A DNA stretch of 40,133 nucleotides from Candidatus Methanophagales archaeon (GTDB taxonomy: Archaea > Halobacteriota > Syntropharchaeia > Alkanophagales > Methanospirareceae): positions 1 to 40,133 of the forward strand of contig JAFNKG010000014.1 in assembly GCA_017883965.1 (NCBI GenBank), read 5' to 3'. The first letter of the stretch is position 1. Each line of letters opens with the position of its first letter. The notes beneath the pieces are model-generated. The model ran no database searches, had not been told where the DNA came from, and saw nothing but the letters and a program-made list of their open reading frames with translations. Positions 6,751 through 15,364 of this stretch are shown here, one piece after another. Made by a program: the position numbers and the translations under genes.

Positions 6751-7524
6751 TTAATTCACTTCAACGCTTCTAAAAAAGTACGTGCTTAAACATATCATAA
6801 AGGCACAAAAACATACTAAAACGAACAGGTCCAGGGTTAGAGAGAAATGCGCCATCCCAATTAGACTGTACCGCAGTCCATCAACACCGTATGTTAACGG
6901 ATTGATGTAGGTCAAATATTTTAGCCAGAGCGGCAATTGCTCTAATGGAAATAATGCGGAGGATAAGATAAAAATAGGAAACGTGAATAGACTCACTATT
7001 AAATGAAAACCCTGCATGTCATTTATTATTGATGCGAATATCAGTCCCAAACAAACAAATGAAGTAGCAATTAGAATCATGCAGATTACAGAGGATAATA
7101 ATCCTAAAACTCCTGTTATCTTGAATCCAATCCCCACCGCGATTAGCAATATTAGAAATCCTTGTAGTAGTGCCGTTGTCATCCCCCCCAGTGTTTTGCC
7201 TAAGGCAATAGAGACCCTGCTAACTGGTGTAACCATTATTTCTTTCAAGAATCCAAACTGTCTATCCCAGATAACGGACATCCCACTCGTAATTGAATTG
7301 AAAAGCAAAACCATTCCAATAATGCCCGGTGCAAGAAAAGCGATATAATCGATTCCTGGTGGCATGTCGGAGAATTTAAAAGCAGCGTTAAAGCCCATCC
7401 CTAAAAAGACAAGAAAAAAGAGCGGCATCGCCAATGAACCAATGAGTCTGCTTCTTGCCCTGAAAAACCTCTTCATTTCCCTGAGCCAGATGGTATAGAT
7501 TGCAGTAAAATCAATTAATTTCAT
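6751..7524 (-). CDS. ABC-2 type transporter permease (DrrB-like)
   Basis: A 257-residue integral membrane protein with about six hydrophobic segments. Its N-terminus, FTAIYTIWLREMKRFFRARSRLIGSLAMPLFFLVF, is the ABC-2 family pattern: a cytoplasmic basic helix followed by the first span. Later segments include GIIGMVLLFNSITSGMSVIWDRQFGFLKEIMVTPVSR and ALGKTLGGMTTALLQGFLIL, the conserved coupling regions. The start ATG overlaps the stop of the upstream ATPase gene by 4 bp, so the pair is a translationally coupled exporter. The substrate is unknown. Its placement behind the chelatase/importer genes suggests an export function linked to metal or tetrapyrrole handling, but this is inference. Confidence 0.9.
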   Translation of the reverse strand: MKLIDFTAIYTIWLREMKRFFRARSRLIGSLAMPLFFLVFLGMGFNAAFKFSDMPPGIDYIAFLAPGIIGMVLLFNSITSGMSVIWDRQFGFLKEIMVTPVSRVSIALGKTLGGMTTALLQGFLILLIAVGIGFKITGVLGLLSSVICMILIATSFVCLGLIFASIINDMQGFHLIVSLFTFPIFILSSALFPLEQLPLWLKYLTYINPLTYGVDGLRYSLIGMAHFSLTLDLFVLVCFCAFMICLSTYFFRSVEVN

Positions 7525-8537
7525 CTTTTTCCTCCCATTCTCATACTTGCTTTTGCTTTCATTCTATTTTGCTCTTTTGCACTTGCCTCTTGCTCTCTGA
7601 TCGTTCTTCCGGTGAAATGTAAGAAGACATCTTCTAAAGTCGGTTTGCGCAAACTAACAGAGTGAACAAAAACGCCATCTTCATGGGCAAGATGCATTAT
7701 CCGCGGTATCATCTTTTCACCATTTTCCACACTCAAAAATAAAAAATCATCATGCAATTTCATTTCTTTTATGAACTCAAATTTTGATAACATATCTGAA
7801 AAGTTTCCACCATCAGAAACCCGTAAAGATATTATATCCTCACCAATAGCGTTTTTCAGGTTGTTTGGCTTATCTAATGCGATTATTTTGCCATGATCAA
7901 TGATTGCAACTCTGTCACAAAGATAATCCGCCTCCTCCATGTAGTGAGTGGTTAAAACAACCGTTACCTTTTCTTCTTTGTTTAATCTTTTGACATACGC
8001 CCAAACGCGCCGCCGTGTCTGAGCATCTAAACCAAGAGTTGGCTCATCTAAAAAAAGAACCTTGGGATAGTGCATTAGTCCGCGAGCAATTTCTAATCTT
8101 CGCTGCATTCCGCCTGAATAAAATTTAACGAAAACTTTTGCTCTATCGTTTAGCTCAACCAAATCAAAGACTTCATTGATTCTCCTTTCTCGCTCCTCTC
8201 TGTTTAGACCATACATTCTGGCATGAAAATCCAGATTCTCTCTACCCGTTAATTCCGTGTCCACACTGGGGTCTTGAAAAACGATGCCAATAGACCTTCT
8301 CACTGCATCCTGTTCCTTTAGAATATTGTGGTGCCATACTTCTGCAAAACCAGAGGTGGGTTGAAGTAAAGTAGCCAGCGTTTTGATTATTGTCGTTTTA
8401 CCCGCTCCATTCGGACCAAGTAAACCAAATATTTCGCCCTTTTCAATGTTAAGATTGATATTACTAACCGCTGTAAAATCACCAAACTTCTTGCTAAGTT
8501 CCTCGATTTCTATTGCATATTCCATTTGCTTTCGCAT
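7521..8537 (-). CDS. ABC transporter ATPase (DrrA-like)
   Basis: A 338-residue ATPase partner of the ABC-2 permease. It has Walker A GPNGAGKTT, Q-loop VFQDPSV, signature YSGGMQRRLEIARGL, Walker B VLFLDEPTLGLD and switch His in LTTHYMEEAD. The long C-terminal extension (about residues 230-338) ending in HSVSLRKPTLEDVFLHFTGRTIRE is typical of the DrrA/exporter group. The start lies 28 bp inside the preceding FecE-type gene, with GGGAAGGG just upstream. An internal ATG (MEYAIEI) is the alternative. It is part of the same operon as chlID and the FecCD importer. Confidence 0.92.
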   Translation of the reverse strand: MRKQMEYAIEIEELSKKFGDFTAVSNINLNIEKGEIFGLLGPNGAGKTTIIKTLATLLQPTSGFAEVWHHNILKEQDAVRRSIGIVFQDPSVDTELTGRENLDFHARMYGLNREERERRINEVFDLVELNDRAKVFVKFYSGGMQRRLEIARGLMHYPKVLFLDEPTLGLDAQTRRRVWAYVKRLNKEEKVTVVLTTHYMEEADYLCDRVAIIDHGKIIALDKPNNLKNAIGEDIISLRVSDGGNFSDMLSKFEFIKEMKLHDDFLFLSVENGEKMIPRIMHLAHEDGVFVHSVSLRKPTLEDVFLHFTGRTIREQEASAKEQNRMKAKASMRMGGKR

Positions 8538-9325
8538 GTTCCCTTCCCATTTTGTTTTACGGGTCTTATAGGCACGATGTACGGTCTTCCGTTGTTATTG
8601 TTCACCTCAGCTTCCACACCGTAAACCCATTTTATATTATCCGGCGTAAGGACAGAAACCGGGTTGCCTGCGGCAAAAATCTTACCGCTATTCATCATTA
8701 GTATCCTATCGGCGTATCTTGAAGCTAAGTTAAGGTCGTGGATAGCCATTATAGCCGAGATCCCCTTTTCTATCACGATGTTTTTTATGATGCCCATTAC
8801 TTCAAGCTGGTGTCTGATGTCGAGGTTGGAGGTAGGCTCATCGAGCAAAAGGACATCAGGCTCTTGTGTGAGTGCGCGTGCAATGAACACCTTCTGCTGC
8901 TGACCGCCGCTGAGTTCATTAATGTCACGCATGGCGAGTTCTTCGATGTTCAGCATCTGTAGAGTCTCTAAAGTCTTTTCAGTGTCTTTTTCACTGCTTC
9001 GCCAGTCGAGATGAGGACGTCTGCCCATGAGAACAGTATCGAAGACCGTAGCAGGGAAGACCTGGGAAGTACTTTGCGGGATATACCCCATTTTTTTGGC
9101 AAGTTCCATTAGACGCATATCTTTTATATCCCGCTCATCCAGTAGTATGAGTCCGCGCTGAGGCTTTAAAATCCGGTCTATACATCTGATCAACGTAGAT
9201 TTCCCAGCTCCATTTGGACCAACAACGCCTAACATCTCCGATTCAGCAAGCTCTATGCATACCTCCTTGAGTACCGACACGCTTGCATAGCTGAACTCCA
9301 CATCTTTTACTTTTAGTTTCGCCAT
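8510..9325 (-). CDS. ABC transporter ATPase for siderophore/haem/corrinoid import (FecE/BtuD type)
   Basis: A 271-residue ATPase of the metal-chelate importer group. It shows Walker A GPNGAGKST, the family segment GYIPQSTSQVFPATVFDTVLMGRRPHLDW, signature ELSGGQQQKVFIARAL, Walker B VLLLDEPTSNLD and switch His IMAIHDLNLASRYAD. The pattern FPATVFDTVLMGRRPH is typical of FecE/BtuD/HmuV proteins. It follows the FecCD-type permease by 15 bp, so the two form one importer. The matching binding proteins are encoded about 15 kb away in this window. The substrate could be a corrinoid, haem, another tetrapyrrole or an iron chelate; sequence alone does not decide. Confidence 0.92.
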   Translation of the reverse strand: MAKLKVKDVEFSYASVSVLKEVCIELAESEMLGVVGPNGAGKSTLIRCIDRILKPQRGLILLDERDIKDMRLMELAKKMGYIPQSTSQVFPATVFDTVLMGRRPHLDWRSSEKDTEKTLETLQMLNIEELAMRDINELSGGQQQKVFIARALTQEPDVLLLDEPTSNLDIRHQLEVMGIIKNIVIEKGISAIMAIHDLNLASRYADRILMMNSGKIFAAGNPVSVLTPDNIKWVYGVEAEVNNNNGRPYIVPIRPVKQNGKGTCESKWNMQ

Positions 9326-9340
9326 TTATCTTATTTCACC

Positions 9341-10471
9341 TCACCAATACTCTTTTCTTCTTCTTATTAACAAGAAGAATAAAAACGGACCTCCTGTCAG
9401 GGCTGTAACAACTCCTACGGGGAGGATTACGGGTGCCATGATTGTTCTTGCTACAATATCACAGGCGAGTAAAAAAGCGCCGCCGAAAAGACCCGATGCA
9501 GGAATTAAAAACCTGTTATCCCCTCCGATAATTATTCTGCATATATGCGGGACAACCAATCCTACAAATCCAATGGTTCCGGTGAAGCATACGATGGCTG
9601 CGGTTAGCAAGGACGCAAGTATCAATACAAATATTCTGGTTCGCTCGACATTTACGCCGAGGCTTTTCGCAGTCTCATCTCCAGCACCCATTACATTGAC
9701 ATCCCACGACTTCCATATAAGCGGGATAACGCAGCCTATAAGCACGGCAGGCACCGGGCCTGGAAGGGGTATAGAAACTTGACCTAGATTTACGTGGAAG
9801 ACAATCTCATCCCATGATGTTTTTCCAAGACTGCCAACCATCCAGAAGTATGCTGCTTTTACCGCTTCTGATTCGGAAAAATAATTTATTAAGTGTGTCA
9901 GCGCAGAAAAGATATACATCATCGCAATACCAGCGAGAATCATTGTCTCGGGTGTCGCTCTTTTGTAGCGTGTCAATCCGAGGATAATAAAAGTTGGAAT
10001 CAAAGAGAAGACAAATGCATTTCCTATTATGAGATACTTCCCAGCGACAAAACCTGCACCTAAACAAATGGCGATAACAGCACCAAATCCCGCACTGGAT
10101 GCGATTCCCAACGTAAATGGACTTGCAAGTGGATTTCTTAAAATCCCTTGCATCATCGCGCCTGCAATTGCAAGCCCTGTGCCAGCTAAGATCCCCATTA
10201 TGATGCGTGGTAATCTCAAGTTCCAGACGACAATCTCTTTGGTCGTTTCGGGATTTTTAAATAGACCATGCCAGATTATTGAATATACCTCAGTGACTGT
10301 GATAGGATAAGAGCCAAGCGTTGCGGATACGCCTGCGATAATAAAAATTAAGACGAGGGTAGAGAAAATAAATAGAATTTTTCTTCCGATAAACTTTTTG
10401 TATTGCTCTTTTATTTCCGCTCTCTTAGTTCTCGTTCCAGATATGGTCTCAGTGCTCGATGCCATTTTCAT
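9341..10471 (-). CDS. FecCD/BtuC-type ABC importer permease
   Basis: A 376-residue membrane permease with about ten hydrophobic segments. Diagnostic FecCD sequences are [60 protein letters not shown] and [21 protein letters not shown]. It works with the FecE/BtuD-type ATPase and extracytoplasmic binding proteins to bring in metal chelates such as vitamin B12, haem or siderophores. The start overlaps the chlID stop by 4 bp (ATGA), so import and chelatase genes are translationally coupled. Its cytoplasmic N-terminal 26 residues ([14 protein letters not shown]...) have a decayed copy at 19205-19285, behind cobN copy 2. Confidence 0.94.
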   Translation of the reverse strand: MKMASSTETISGTRTKRAEIKEQYKKFIGRKILFIFSTLVLIFIIAGVSATLGSYPITVTEVYSIIWHGLFKNPETTKEIVVWNLRLPRIIMGILAGTGLAIAGAMMQGILRNPLASPFTLGIASSAGFGAVIAICLGAGFVAGKYLIIGNAFVFSLIPTFIILGLTRYKRATPETMILAGIAMMYIFSALTHLINYFSESEAVKAAYFWMVGSLGKTSWDEIVFHVNLGQVSIPLPGPVPAVLIGCVIPLIWKSWDVNVMGAGDETAKSLGVNVERTRIFVLILASLLTAAIVCFTGTIGFVGLVVPHICRIIIGGDNRFLIPASGLFGGAFLLACDIVARTIMAPVILPVGVVTALTGGPFLFFLLIRRRKEYW

Positions 10472-12543
10472 CCCAAAACAGCCTGTAAATCATTCGATAA
10501 GCTTCGCTCTCGCTCCTGAATCACAACATCCCGCACTGCCTGCGATGTTAAATCAGCGACGGGATAATATTTTCCCCCTGAATAGCTCGCTATATCTCTG
10601 CAATATCCAAGCTGCATTTGTATGAATGATTTATTAACTGCCTCGGTATCAATCACAATCACATGTATGCCCTTAGCACGTGCCTGCTCAGCGAGCGCTA
10701 ACAACTCCACTTTAATATCTTTATTTGAAGATGAAACATTTGCACGACCGTCAGAGATTAACAGCAGGATAGGTATCGCTCCTTCATCCCTCTGCTTTTC
10801 ATTCATCAGAAGATTTAATCCTCTTTCCAGACCTGCTGATAGAGGTGTTCTTCCGCCAGTAGGGAGTTCCTTCAAGCTTTTATATGCTAAATCTACGCTT
10901 GAACATAGAGGAAGCAAAACATCTGCCTGGTTACCTCTAAACGCAACCATTCCAACCTTGTCTCTTTGTTGATACGAATCCAGTAATAAAGAGAGGACAG
11001 CACCTTTCGCACTCTCCATTCTTCGATTCGCACCCATTGAACCAGAGGCATCCACAACAAACATCGTTGCTGTTGACAGTTTTCCTACACGAATCTTCTC
11101 TCGAATATCCTGAGTTGTTATAACAACAGCTAAATCAGAATCAGCCCTTCGCTCTTTCTGGTAAGGTGCCGCAGCACGTATCGTAGCATCAAGTGCAACG
11201 TCCTTTATTTCTCCTTTCGGGAATCCATAGCGCACATACTTCCCGTTATTGCGAAGAGAGAGCGTGGGTATTCTTCTTCCAGAGATTTTCCTGCGATATA
11301 TCCTGTCTTTCTTTTCTTTTTGTCTTACTACTTTTGTATCAATCGGATCGCCGATGTCAAAAACAAACTCCTTCTGTGGTTCTTTTTCGTTCTTAATATC
11401 ATTGTTGTTAGCATCTTCACTTTCTGGATTTGTGGGAGTGTGTTGATGTTCGTGTTCTTTCCTTTGCTGTTGATCATTCTCTTGTTTCTCACCTTTATGC
11501 TGCTCTTTTGTGTCTGACATCATATCATCGAGTTTTTCAGTATCCAAACTTGGCGGCTCAAAAGGCTTTCTGCGCATTCTGTGCGGAAGTGCTAATTCCA
11601 TCGCCTCTTTTATGTCCTCAAAAGTGACTTTTTTTCTGCTATCAAGTGCAGCAATCGTTTTTGCCGCTCTGGTTATAACGATTTCAGCTCTGTGTGTCCT
11701 GACGCCGAGTTTAATGCAGGTATCTGCGGTTAGTTTCAGTAAATCATCGCTAATCTCCACATCATTAACCATTTGTTTCGCTTGCACAATTTTCTCTCTC
11801 AACCCTTTTTGTTTTTCCTCGAATCGCTCTTCGAACTCTCCCGGGTCCCTTTCAAAACCTTCTACCAGCTTCACTATTTCTACCCTTTTCTCTGCATCAT
11901 CTATACTTTCCACGCTTGCTTGAAGACCAAATCTATCCAGGAGTTGAGGTCTGAGCTCGCCTTCCTCAGGGTTCATTGTCCCCACCAGAATGAATTTAGA
12001 GGGATGAGAAACCGAGACACCTTCTCTCTCGACAACATTTATAGACATCGCAGCCGAATCCAAAATGACATCTGCAACGTGGTCATCTAAAAGATTTACC
12101 TCGTCAATATAGAGAATGCCTCTATTTGCAGCAGCCAATATACCCGGCTCCAGCGCCTTTATTCCCTCTTTTATTGCCTTTTCAACATCTATTGAACCCA
12201 CGACGCGGTCCTCGGTAGCACCTAACGGGAGGTCTATGACCCACATCCTTCGCTTCGCCGCTTCCAGATTTTCACCATTCGTTTTTTCGGGGTAGCATAG
12301 GTCGCACATCTCCCTCTCGTCATAAGGATTGCAATTGAACGGACATCCGTTAACCACCTCGATCTCCGGTAACAGTTCTGCAAGTGCCCGAACGGCAGTG
12401 GACTTCGCAGTTCCTTTCTCGCCCCTTATAAGCACTCCGCCTATCCTTGGGTTAATAGCGTTCAAAATAAGCGCTTTCTTCATCTTCTCTTGCCCTACAA
12501 TCGCCGTAAATGGCAATATCTCCCTTCTAACGTGGTGCGTCAT
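10468..12543 (-). CDS. Chelatase ATPase/vWA subunit, fused ChlI-ChlD
   Basis: This AAA+ motor subunit of class I metal chelatases drives the CobN/ChlH large subunit. From the ATG at 12543 it has 691 residues. PFTAIVGQ is followed by Walker [10 protein letters not shown] (41-49) and a cysteine group CPFNC...CDLC (Cys67, 71, 80, 83). Walker B is GILYIDEVN (142-150). A hydrophilic Gln/Glu/His linker covers about 345-400. The vWA domain carries the MIDAS motif DASGSMG (about 498-504). The track start 22 codons upstream is too close to the TATA box; the chosen ATG has AGGGTGAG before it. It heads the operon with FecCD, FecE and the DrrAB-like pair. One such subunit could serve both CobN copies. 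Confidence 0.93.
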   Translation of the reverse strand: MTHHVRREILPFTAIVGQEKMKKALILNAINPRIGGVLIRGEKGTAKSTAVRALAELLPEIEVVNGCPFNCNPYDEREMCDLCYPEKTNGENLEAAKRRMWVIDLPLGATEDRVVGSIDVEKAIKEGIKALEPGILAAANRGILYIDEVNLLDDHVADVILDSAAMSINVVEREGVSVSHPSKFILVGTMNPEEGELRPQLLDRFGLQASVESIDDAEKRVEIVKLVEGFERDPGEFEERFEEKQKGLREKIVQAKQMVNDVEISDDLLKLTADTCIKLGVRTHRAEIVITRAAKTIAALDSRKKVTFEDIKEAMELALPHRMRRKPFEPPSLDTEKLDDMMSDTKEQHKGEKQENDQQQRKEHEHQHTPTNPESEDANNNDIKNEKEPQKEFVFDIGDPIDTKVVRQKEKKDRIYRRKISGRRIPTLSLRNNGKYVRYGFPKGEIKDVALDATIRAAAPYQKERRADSDLAVVITTQDIREKIRVGKLSTATMFVVDASGSMGANRRMESAKGAVLSLLLDSYQQRDKVGMVAFRGNQADVLLPLCSSVDLAYKSLKELPTGGRTPLSAGLERGLNLLMNEKQRDEGAIPILLLISDGRANVSSSNKDIKVELLALAEQARAKGIHVIVIDTEAVNKSFIQMQLGYCRDIASYSGGKYYPVADLTSQAVRDVVIQERERSLSNDLQAVLG

Positions 12544-12610
12544 TTTTTTTCTCACCCTTTCTTTTTTTTCCTTCTTTGTTTTTAACTGTTCGAGATAATA
12601 TAATAACATT

Positions 12611-12715
12611 TAATTTGATGTGCATAGTCATATTAAAAGATTTTTGGTTTTATTAAAATCATATATATTTATATATTGAGATACAAAAAGCATAAAATAA
12701 AAAATTTTGTAAGAA
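12611..12715 (-). promoter_or_regulatory. Promoter block A of chlID, near-identical to block B
   Basis: Read on the minus strand, about 105 bp here match 27778-27883 at roughly 90 percent by eye. Contained are an ATATATAAATAT run, an inverted repeat GATTTT-N10-AAAATC, and a BRE/TATA-like CAAAAATC...TTTAATAT followed by GACTATG. TATA at about 12629-12637 predicts transcription starting near 12607, giving a leader of about 65 nt before the chlID ATG. The distal half matches what, in block B, is the promoter of the divergent cobN operon. Here it runs into the end of a convergent gene. Confidence 0.75.
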
Positions 12716-12722
12716 AATAATT

Positions 12723-13694
12723 TTAGATTACCAGTAATGCTATTATGAATAGCACATCTATGGCAAGCGTTGTCGCAGCATTTACCGCAACCGTCTTGCT
12801 TCCCAATTTAGGACCAAAAAGCGACACATGCAAGGGTAATGAATGTTTTACAAATTTTGTAGAGAATGATACCACATTGCCCAGTAATAGAGCGATTAGC
12901 ACCCCTTTTGTCGAAATCAATCCTTTACCCATAAGGCTGCCTGCAAGGATTAGCCCGGAATAAGTGTTCACAATCTCGGTTGCGCTGATTATAACGACTT
13001 CGCTTTCCAATTCCAAGATATTTGTGAAAGGTTCCAAAATTGTAGAAAATGAATCGAACACGTTCAGCTCCATCGCCACTGATACCAGAAACAGGGTGAT
13101 GAACATCGTGGGCACAATCCTTTTGAGCATTTTGTATGTGCTCATAGCGCTTTTATTCAATTCCTGTTTTTTATCCTCAATTGGAGCATTGTCATGAGTG
13201 GTGGATAACTGCGGTTTGGCTGAAAAAGCATTAGCGTCTTTTAGCCATATTCGTGCAAGAAATATTCCAAAACACGTTTTCAAGAATGCTACAAGCCCCA
13301 TCAGGCACGCATAAATTGACCCGGTAGTGAGGCCGAGAATAGGAATCACCACAGGTATGTAAAACGTGAAGAGGTGATAGAGGCTGCTTGGAAAGGAACT
13401 GATTACCGTGGTTGCGATGACTTCTCGCTCGGAAATCATTTTCTCGTTCAGTCTATCAGATAGCATGGAGTAACCAGCAGTAGTGCTAAACGTGCACGTT
13501 ACCACCGAGAGCGCCGATAGCGTGCTGATATTCGCTTTACTGGAAAGAGGTTTGATTAGCCTGTCGAACTTTTTCATCAGCCCGAGGTTAACTGCAAAAC
13601 TCGTCGCAAAAATGCCTATGGCTATGACAGGAACAATTTTTGCCACCCAGTAAAGGGCATATATCAGGGAGGTATATATAATATAGCTAATCAT
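12723..13694 (-). CDS. Nucleoside-recognition (Gate) domain membrane protein
   Basis: A 323-residue integral membrane protein with about eight hydrophobic segments. The segments VPVIAIGIFATSFAVNLGLMKKFD, VTCTFSTTAGYSMLSDRLNE and the second-half repeat SEVVIISATEIVNTYSGLILAGSL show the Gate (nucleoside recognition) pattern, with two related halves separated by a hydrophilic loop near residues 165-185. Gate proteins are thought to be transporters or transport-associated; the substrate here is unknown. It is not overlapped with neighbours. Its stop codon lies 8 bp from promoter block A of the chelatase operon. A role in moving a metal or tetrapyrrole is only a context guess. Confidence 0.75.
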   Translation of the reverse strand: MISYIIYTSLIYALYWVAKIVPVIAIGIFATSFAVNLGLMKKFDRLIKPLSSKANISTLSALSVVTCTFSTTAGYSMLSDRLNEKMISEREVIATTVISSFPSSLYHLFTFYIPVVIPILGLTTGSIYACLMGLVAFLKTCFGIFLARIWLKDANAFSAKPQLSTTHDNAPIEDKKQELNKSAMSTYKMLKRIVPTMFITLFLVSVAMELNVFDSFSTILEPFTNILELESEVVIISATEIVNTYSGLILAGSLMGKGLISTKGVLIALLLGNVVSFSTKFVKHSLPLHVSLFGPKLGSKTVAVNAATTLAIDVLFIIALLVI

Positions 13695-13814
13695 TTATCC
13701 TGCAATCACTCCTAATATCTATAAACCATAGGGCGTTTATATCTTTTATATCGTCCATAAAATTTGTTTGATTTCACGATTCAGAATGCTCGGTAAAGGA
13801 CATATTCACCGACA

Positions 13815-13844
13815 TTTAAATAGTTGAATCACAAGTATATACTT
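13815..13844 (+). promoter_or_regulatory. TATA box and 12-bp palindrome before ATPase gene
   Basis: TTTAAATA (13815-13822) is a good archaeal TATA box, placing transcription initiation at or next to the ATG at 13845. The perfect palindrome AAGTATATACTT (13833-13844) ends exactly at that start codon, where a bound dimer would block initiation of a leaderless message. Confidence 0.5.
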
Positions 13845-15263
13845 ATGCTTCAAAAATTTGTGGATAGAGCGAGGGAGTTGGAATTTATGGAGCGGCACTT
13901 TAAGAATGGGAAAGTGGGATTCATAGTGCTCTATGGAAGACGAAGAGTGGGGAAAACAGAATTGATAAACCGATTTATTAAGAATAAAAAGCACATTTAT
14001 TTCCTTGCTCGCAGGGAGTCGGAAGTGGAGACTTTTAACAGGCTGTCTATGGAGTTATTTAAGGTGTTTCACGATGAGTTGCTGATCTCAAGACCTTTCT
14101 CCTCCCTTGATTCCTTTTTCGATTATTTATACGAGAAAGCGAAAGAAGAGCGGATAGTTGTGGTTATAGATGAATTTCCCATGCTTATAGAAAGATTTCG
14201 AGGGCTGCCGTCTGTTCTGCAAGACTACTGGGATAATAAGTTAAGATTCTCAAAACTATTCCTTATTCTCTGTGGCTCAAGCATAGGCATGATGGAAACA
14301 GAAGTGCTGGGCTACCGATCGCCACTTTATGGGAGAAGAACAGGGCAGTGGAAAGTGGAGCCTCTGAATTTCTTTGAGCTCATTGAACTTTTTCCGAACT
14401 ATTCTACTGAAGAAATAGTAAAGGTATATTCTGCACTCGACGCTATTCCTGGCTATCTCGTAAAGTTTGATCCAGTCCTACGCGTTGAAAAAAACATAGA
14501 GGAGAGAATATTTAGAAAGGGTGAATTTCTTAACCTCGAACCGGAATTTCTGCTAAAAGAGGAACTGAGAGACCCATCCAACTATATGAGTATCTTACGC
14601 ACGATAGCGGCAGGGAGTTCGACATTCAATGAGATATGTAATTCCACAAGACTTGACAAATCGCTTGTTTCTAAATATTTAACCATCTTAGATAACTTAC
14701 ACATAGTGGAGAAGACTTTTCCTGTGATAGCTACGGGGAAAGCAAGGTTGAAAGGTAAAGGTTCTTACCGAATAAAAGACAAATTTTTTAATTTCTGGTT
14801 TCGCTATGTATATCCCTTTCAGGATTATCTCGAGAGGGGTGAAATTGGGGTTGTTGTGGAATTCCTGAATCGGGATTTCAACACGTACCTGGGTTTTGTG
14901 TTTGAGGATGTGGCAAGGGAATTTTTGATACGCCTGAAGAGCGAGAGTACGAGTGAGACTCCGTTGAGGATAGGAAAGTGGTGGCATAAGGATAAGGAGA
15001 TTGACCTTCTTGTTTTGAATGAAACGAAAAAGGAGTGTGTTTTTTTCGAGGTTAAATGGAGCGAATTAAAGAGAAGAGAATGTGAAAAGGTCCTTGAAGA
15101 GCTGATGGAGAAATCCGCCTATGTTGAATGGCATGGAAAAGAAAGAATAGAGCGATATGGAATAATCGCAAAGCGTATGGGCACCGGCGACAAAAAAGAC
15201 TTTCGAAGCAAGGGCTATCTCGTCTACGATTTGGAAGACTTTGAAGCGTTGATGAAACGATGA
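13845..15263 (+). CDS. Archaeal AAA ATPase with DUF234-type C-terminus
   Basis: A cytoplasmic P-loop ATPase of 472 residues. It begins MLQKFVDRARELEFMERHF, the usual start of the archaeal ATPase family. Walker A is GRRRVGKTEL (about residue 31), Walker B is IVVVIDEFP, and the sensor region is LILCGSSIGMME. A winged-helix-like segment (FNEICNSTRLDKSLVSKYLTILDNLHIVEK) follows. The C-terminal domain has GKWWHKDKEIDLLVLNE...CVFFEVKW, a PD-(D/E)xK nuclease-like pattern as in DUF234. The track start is a TTG 21 bp upstream; I use the ATG that fits a leaderless transcript. Members are abundant and often strain-specific in archaea, with unclear role. It sits alone between two minus-strand operons. 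Confidence 0.85.
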   Translation: MLQKFVDRARELEFMERHFKNGKVGFIVLYGRRRVGKTELINRFIKNKKHIYFLARRESEVETFNRLSMELFKVFHDELLISRPFSSLDSFFDYLYEKAKEERIVVVIDEFPMLIERFRGLPSVLQDYWDNKLRFSKLFLILCGSSIGMMETEVLGYRSPLYGRRTGQWKVEPLNFFELIELFPNYSTEEIVKVYSALDAIPGYLVKFDPVLRVEKNIEERIFRKGEFLNLEPEFLLKEELRDPSNYMSILRTIAAGSSTFNEICNSTRLDKSLVSKYLTILDNLHIVEKTFPVIATGKARLKGKGSYRIKDKFFNFWFRYVYPFQDYLERGEIGVVVEFLNRDFNTYLGFVFEDVAREFLIRLKSESTSETPLRIGKWWHKDKEIDLLVLNETKKECVFFEVKWSELKRRECEKVLEELMEKSAYVEWHGKERIERYGIIAKRMGTGDKKDFRSKGYLVYDLEDFEALMKR

Positions 15264-15304
15264 AAAGCACCATAGAATATAATTTGACTTTGTCACATTT
15301 CAAA

Positions 15305-15337
15305 TTCACCGCAGAGAACGCTGAGTTCACAGAGAAA
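15305..15337. repeat. Degenerate CGCAGAGAA-type repeat
   Basis: TTCACCGCAGAGAACGCTGAGTTCACAGAGAA consists of near copies of a 9-10 bp word (CGCAGAGAA, CGCTGAGTT, CACAGAGAA) between convergent genes. Similar words recur beside mobile small genes in many environmental genomes; that is recollection, not a search. Confidence 0.35.
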
Positions 15338-15364
15338 ATCCTGTATTCGATCTTGAGTGCTTTT

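Noticed and set aside
8510-8537. Apparent frameshift between the two ABC ATPase genes
   Set aside because: The 28-bp overlap is a normal operon overlap; both proteins have complete motifs and distinct families.
11510-11923. Plus-strand ORF of 137 aa
   Set aside because: Lies opposite chlID; Ser/Phe-rich antisense product with no motif.
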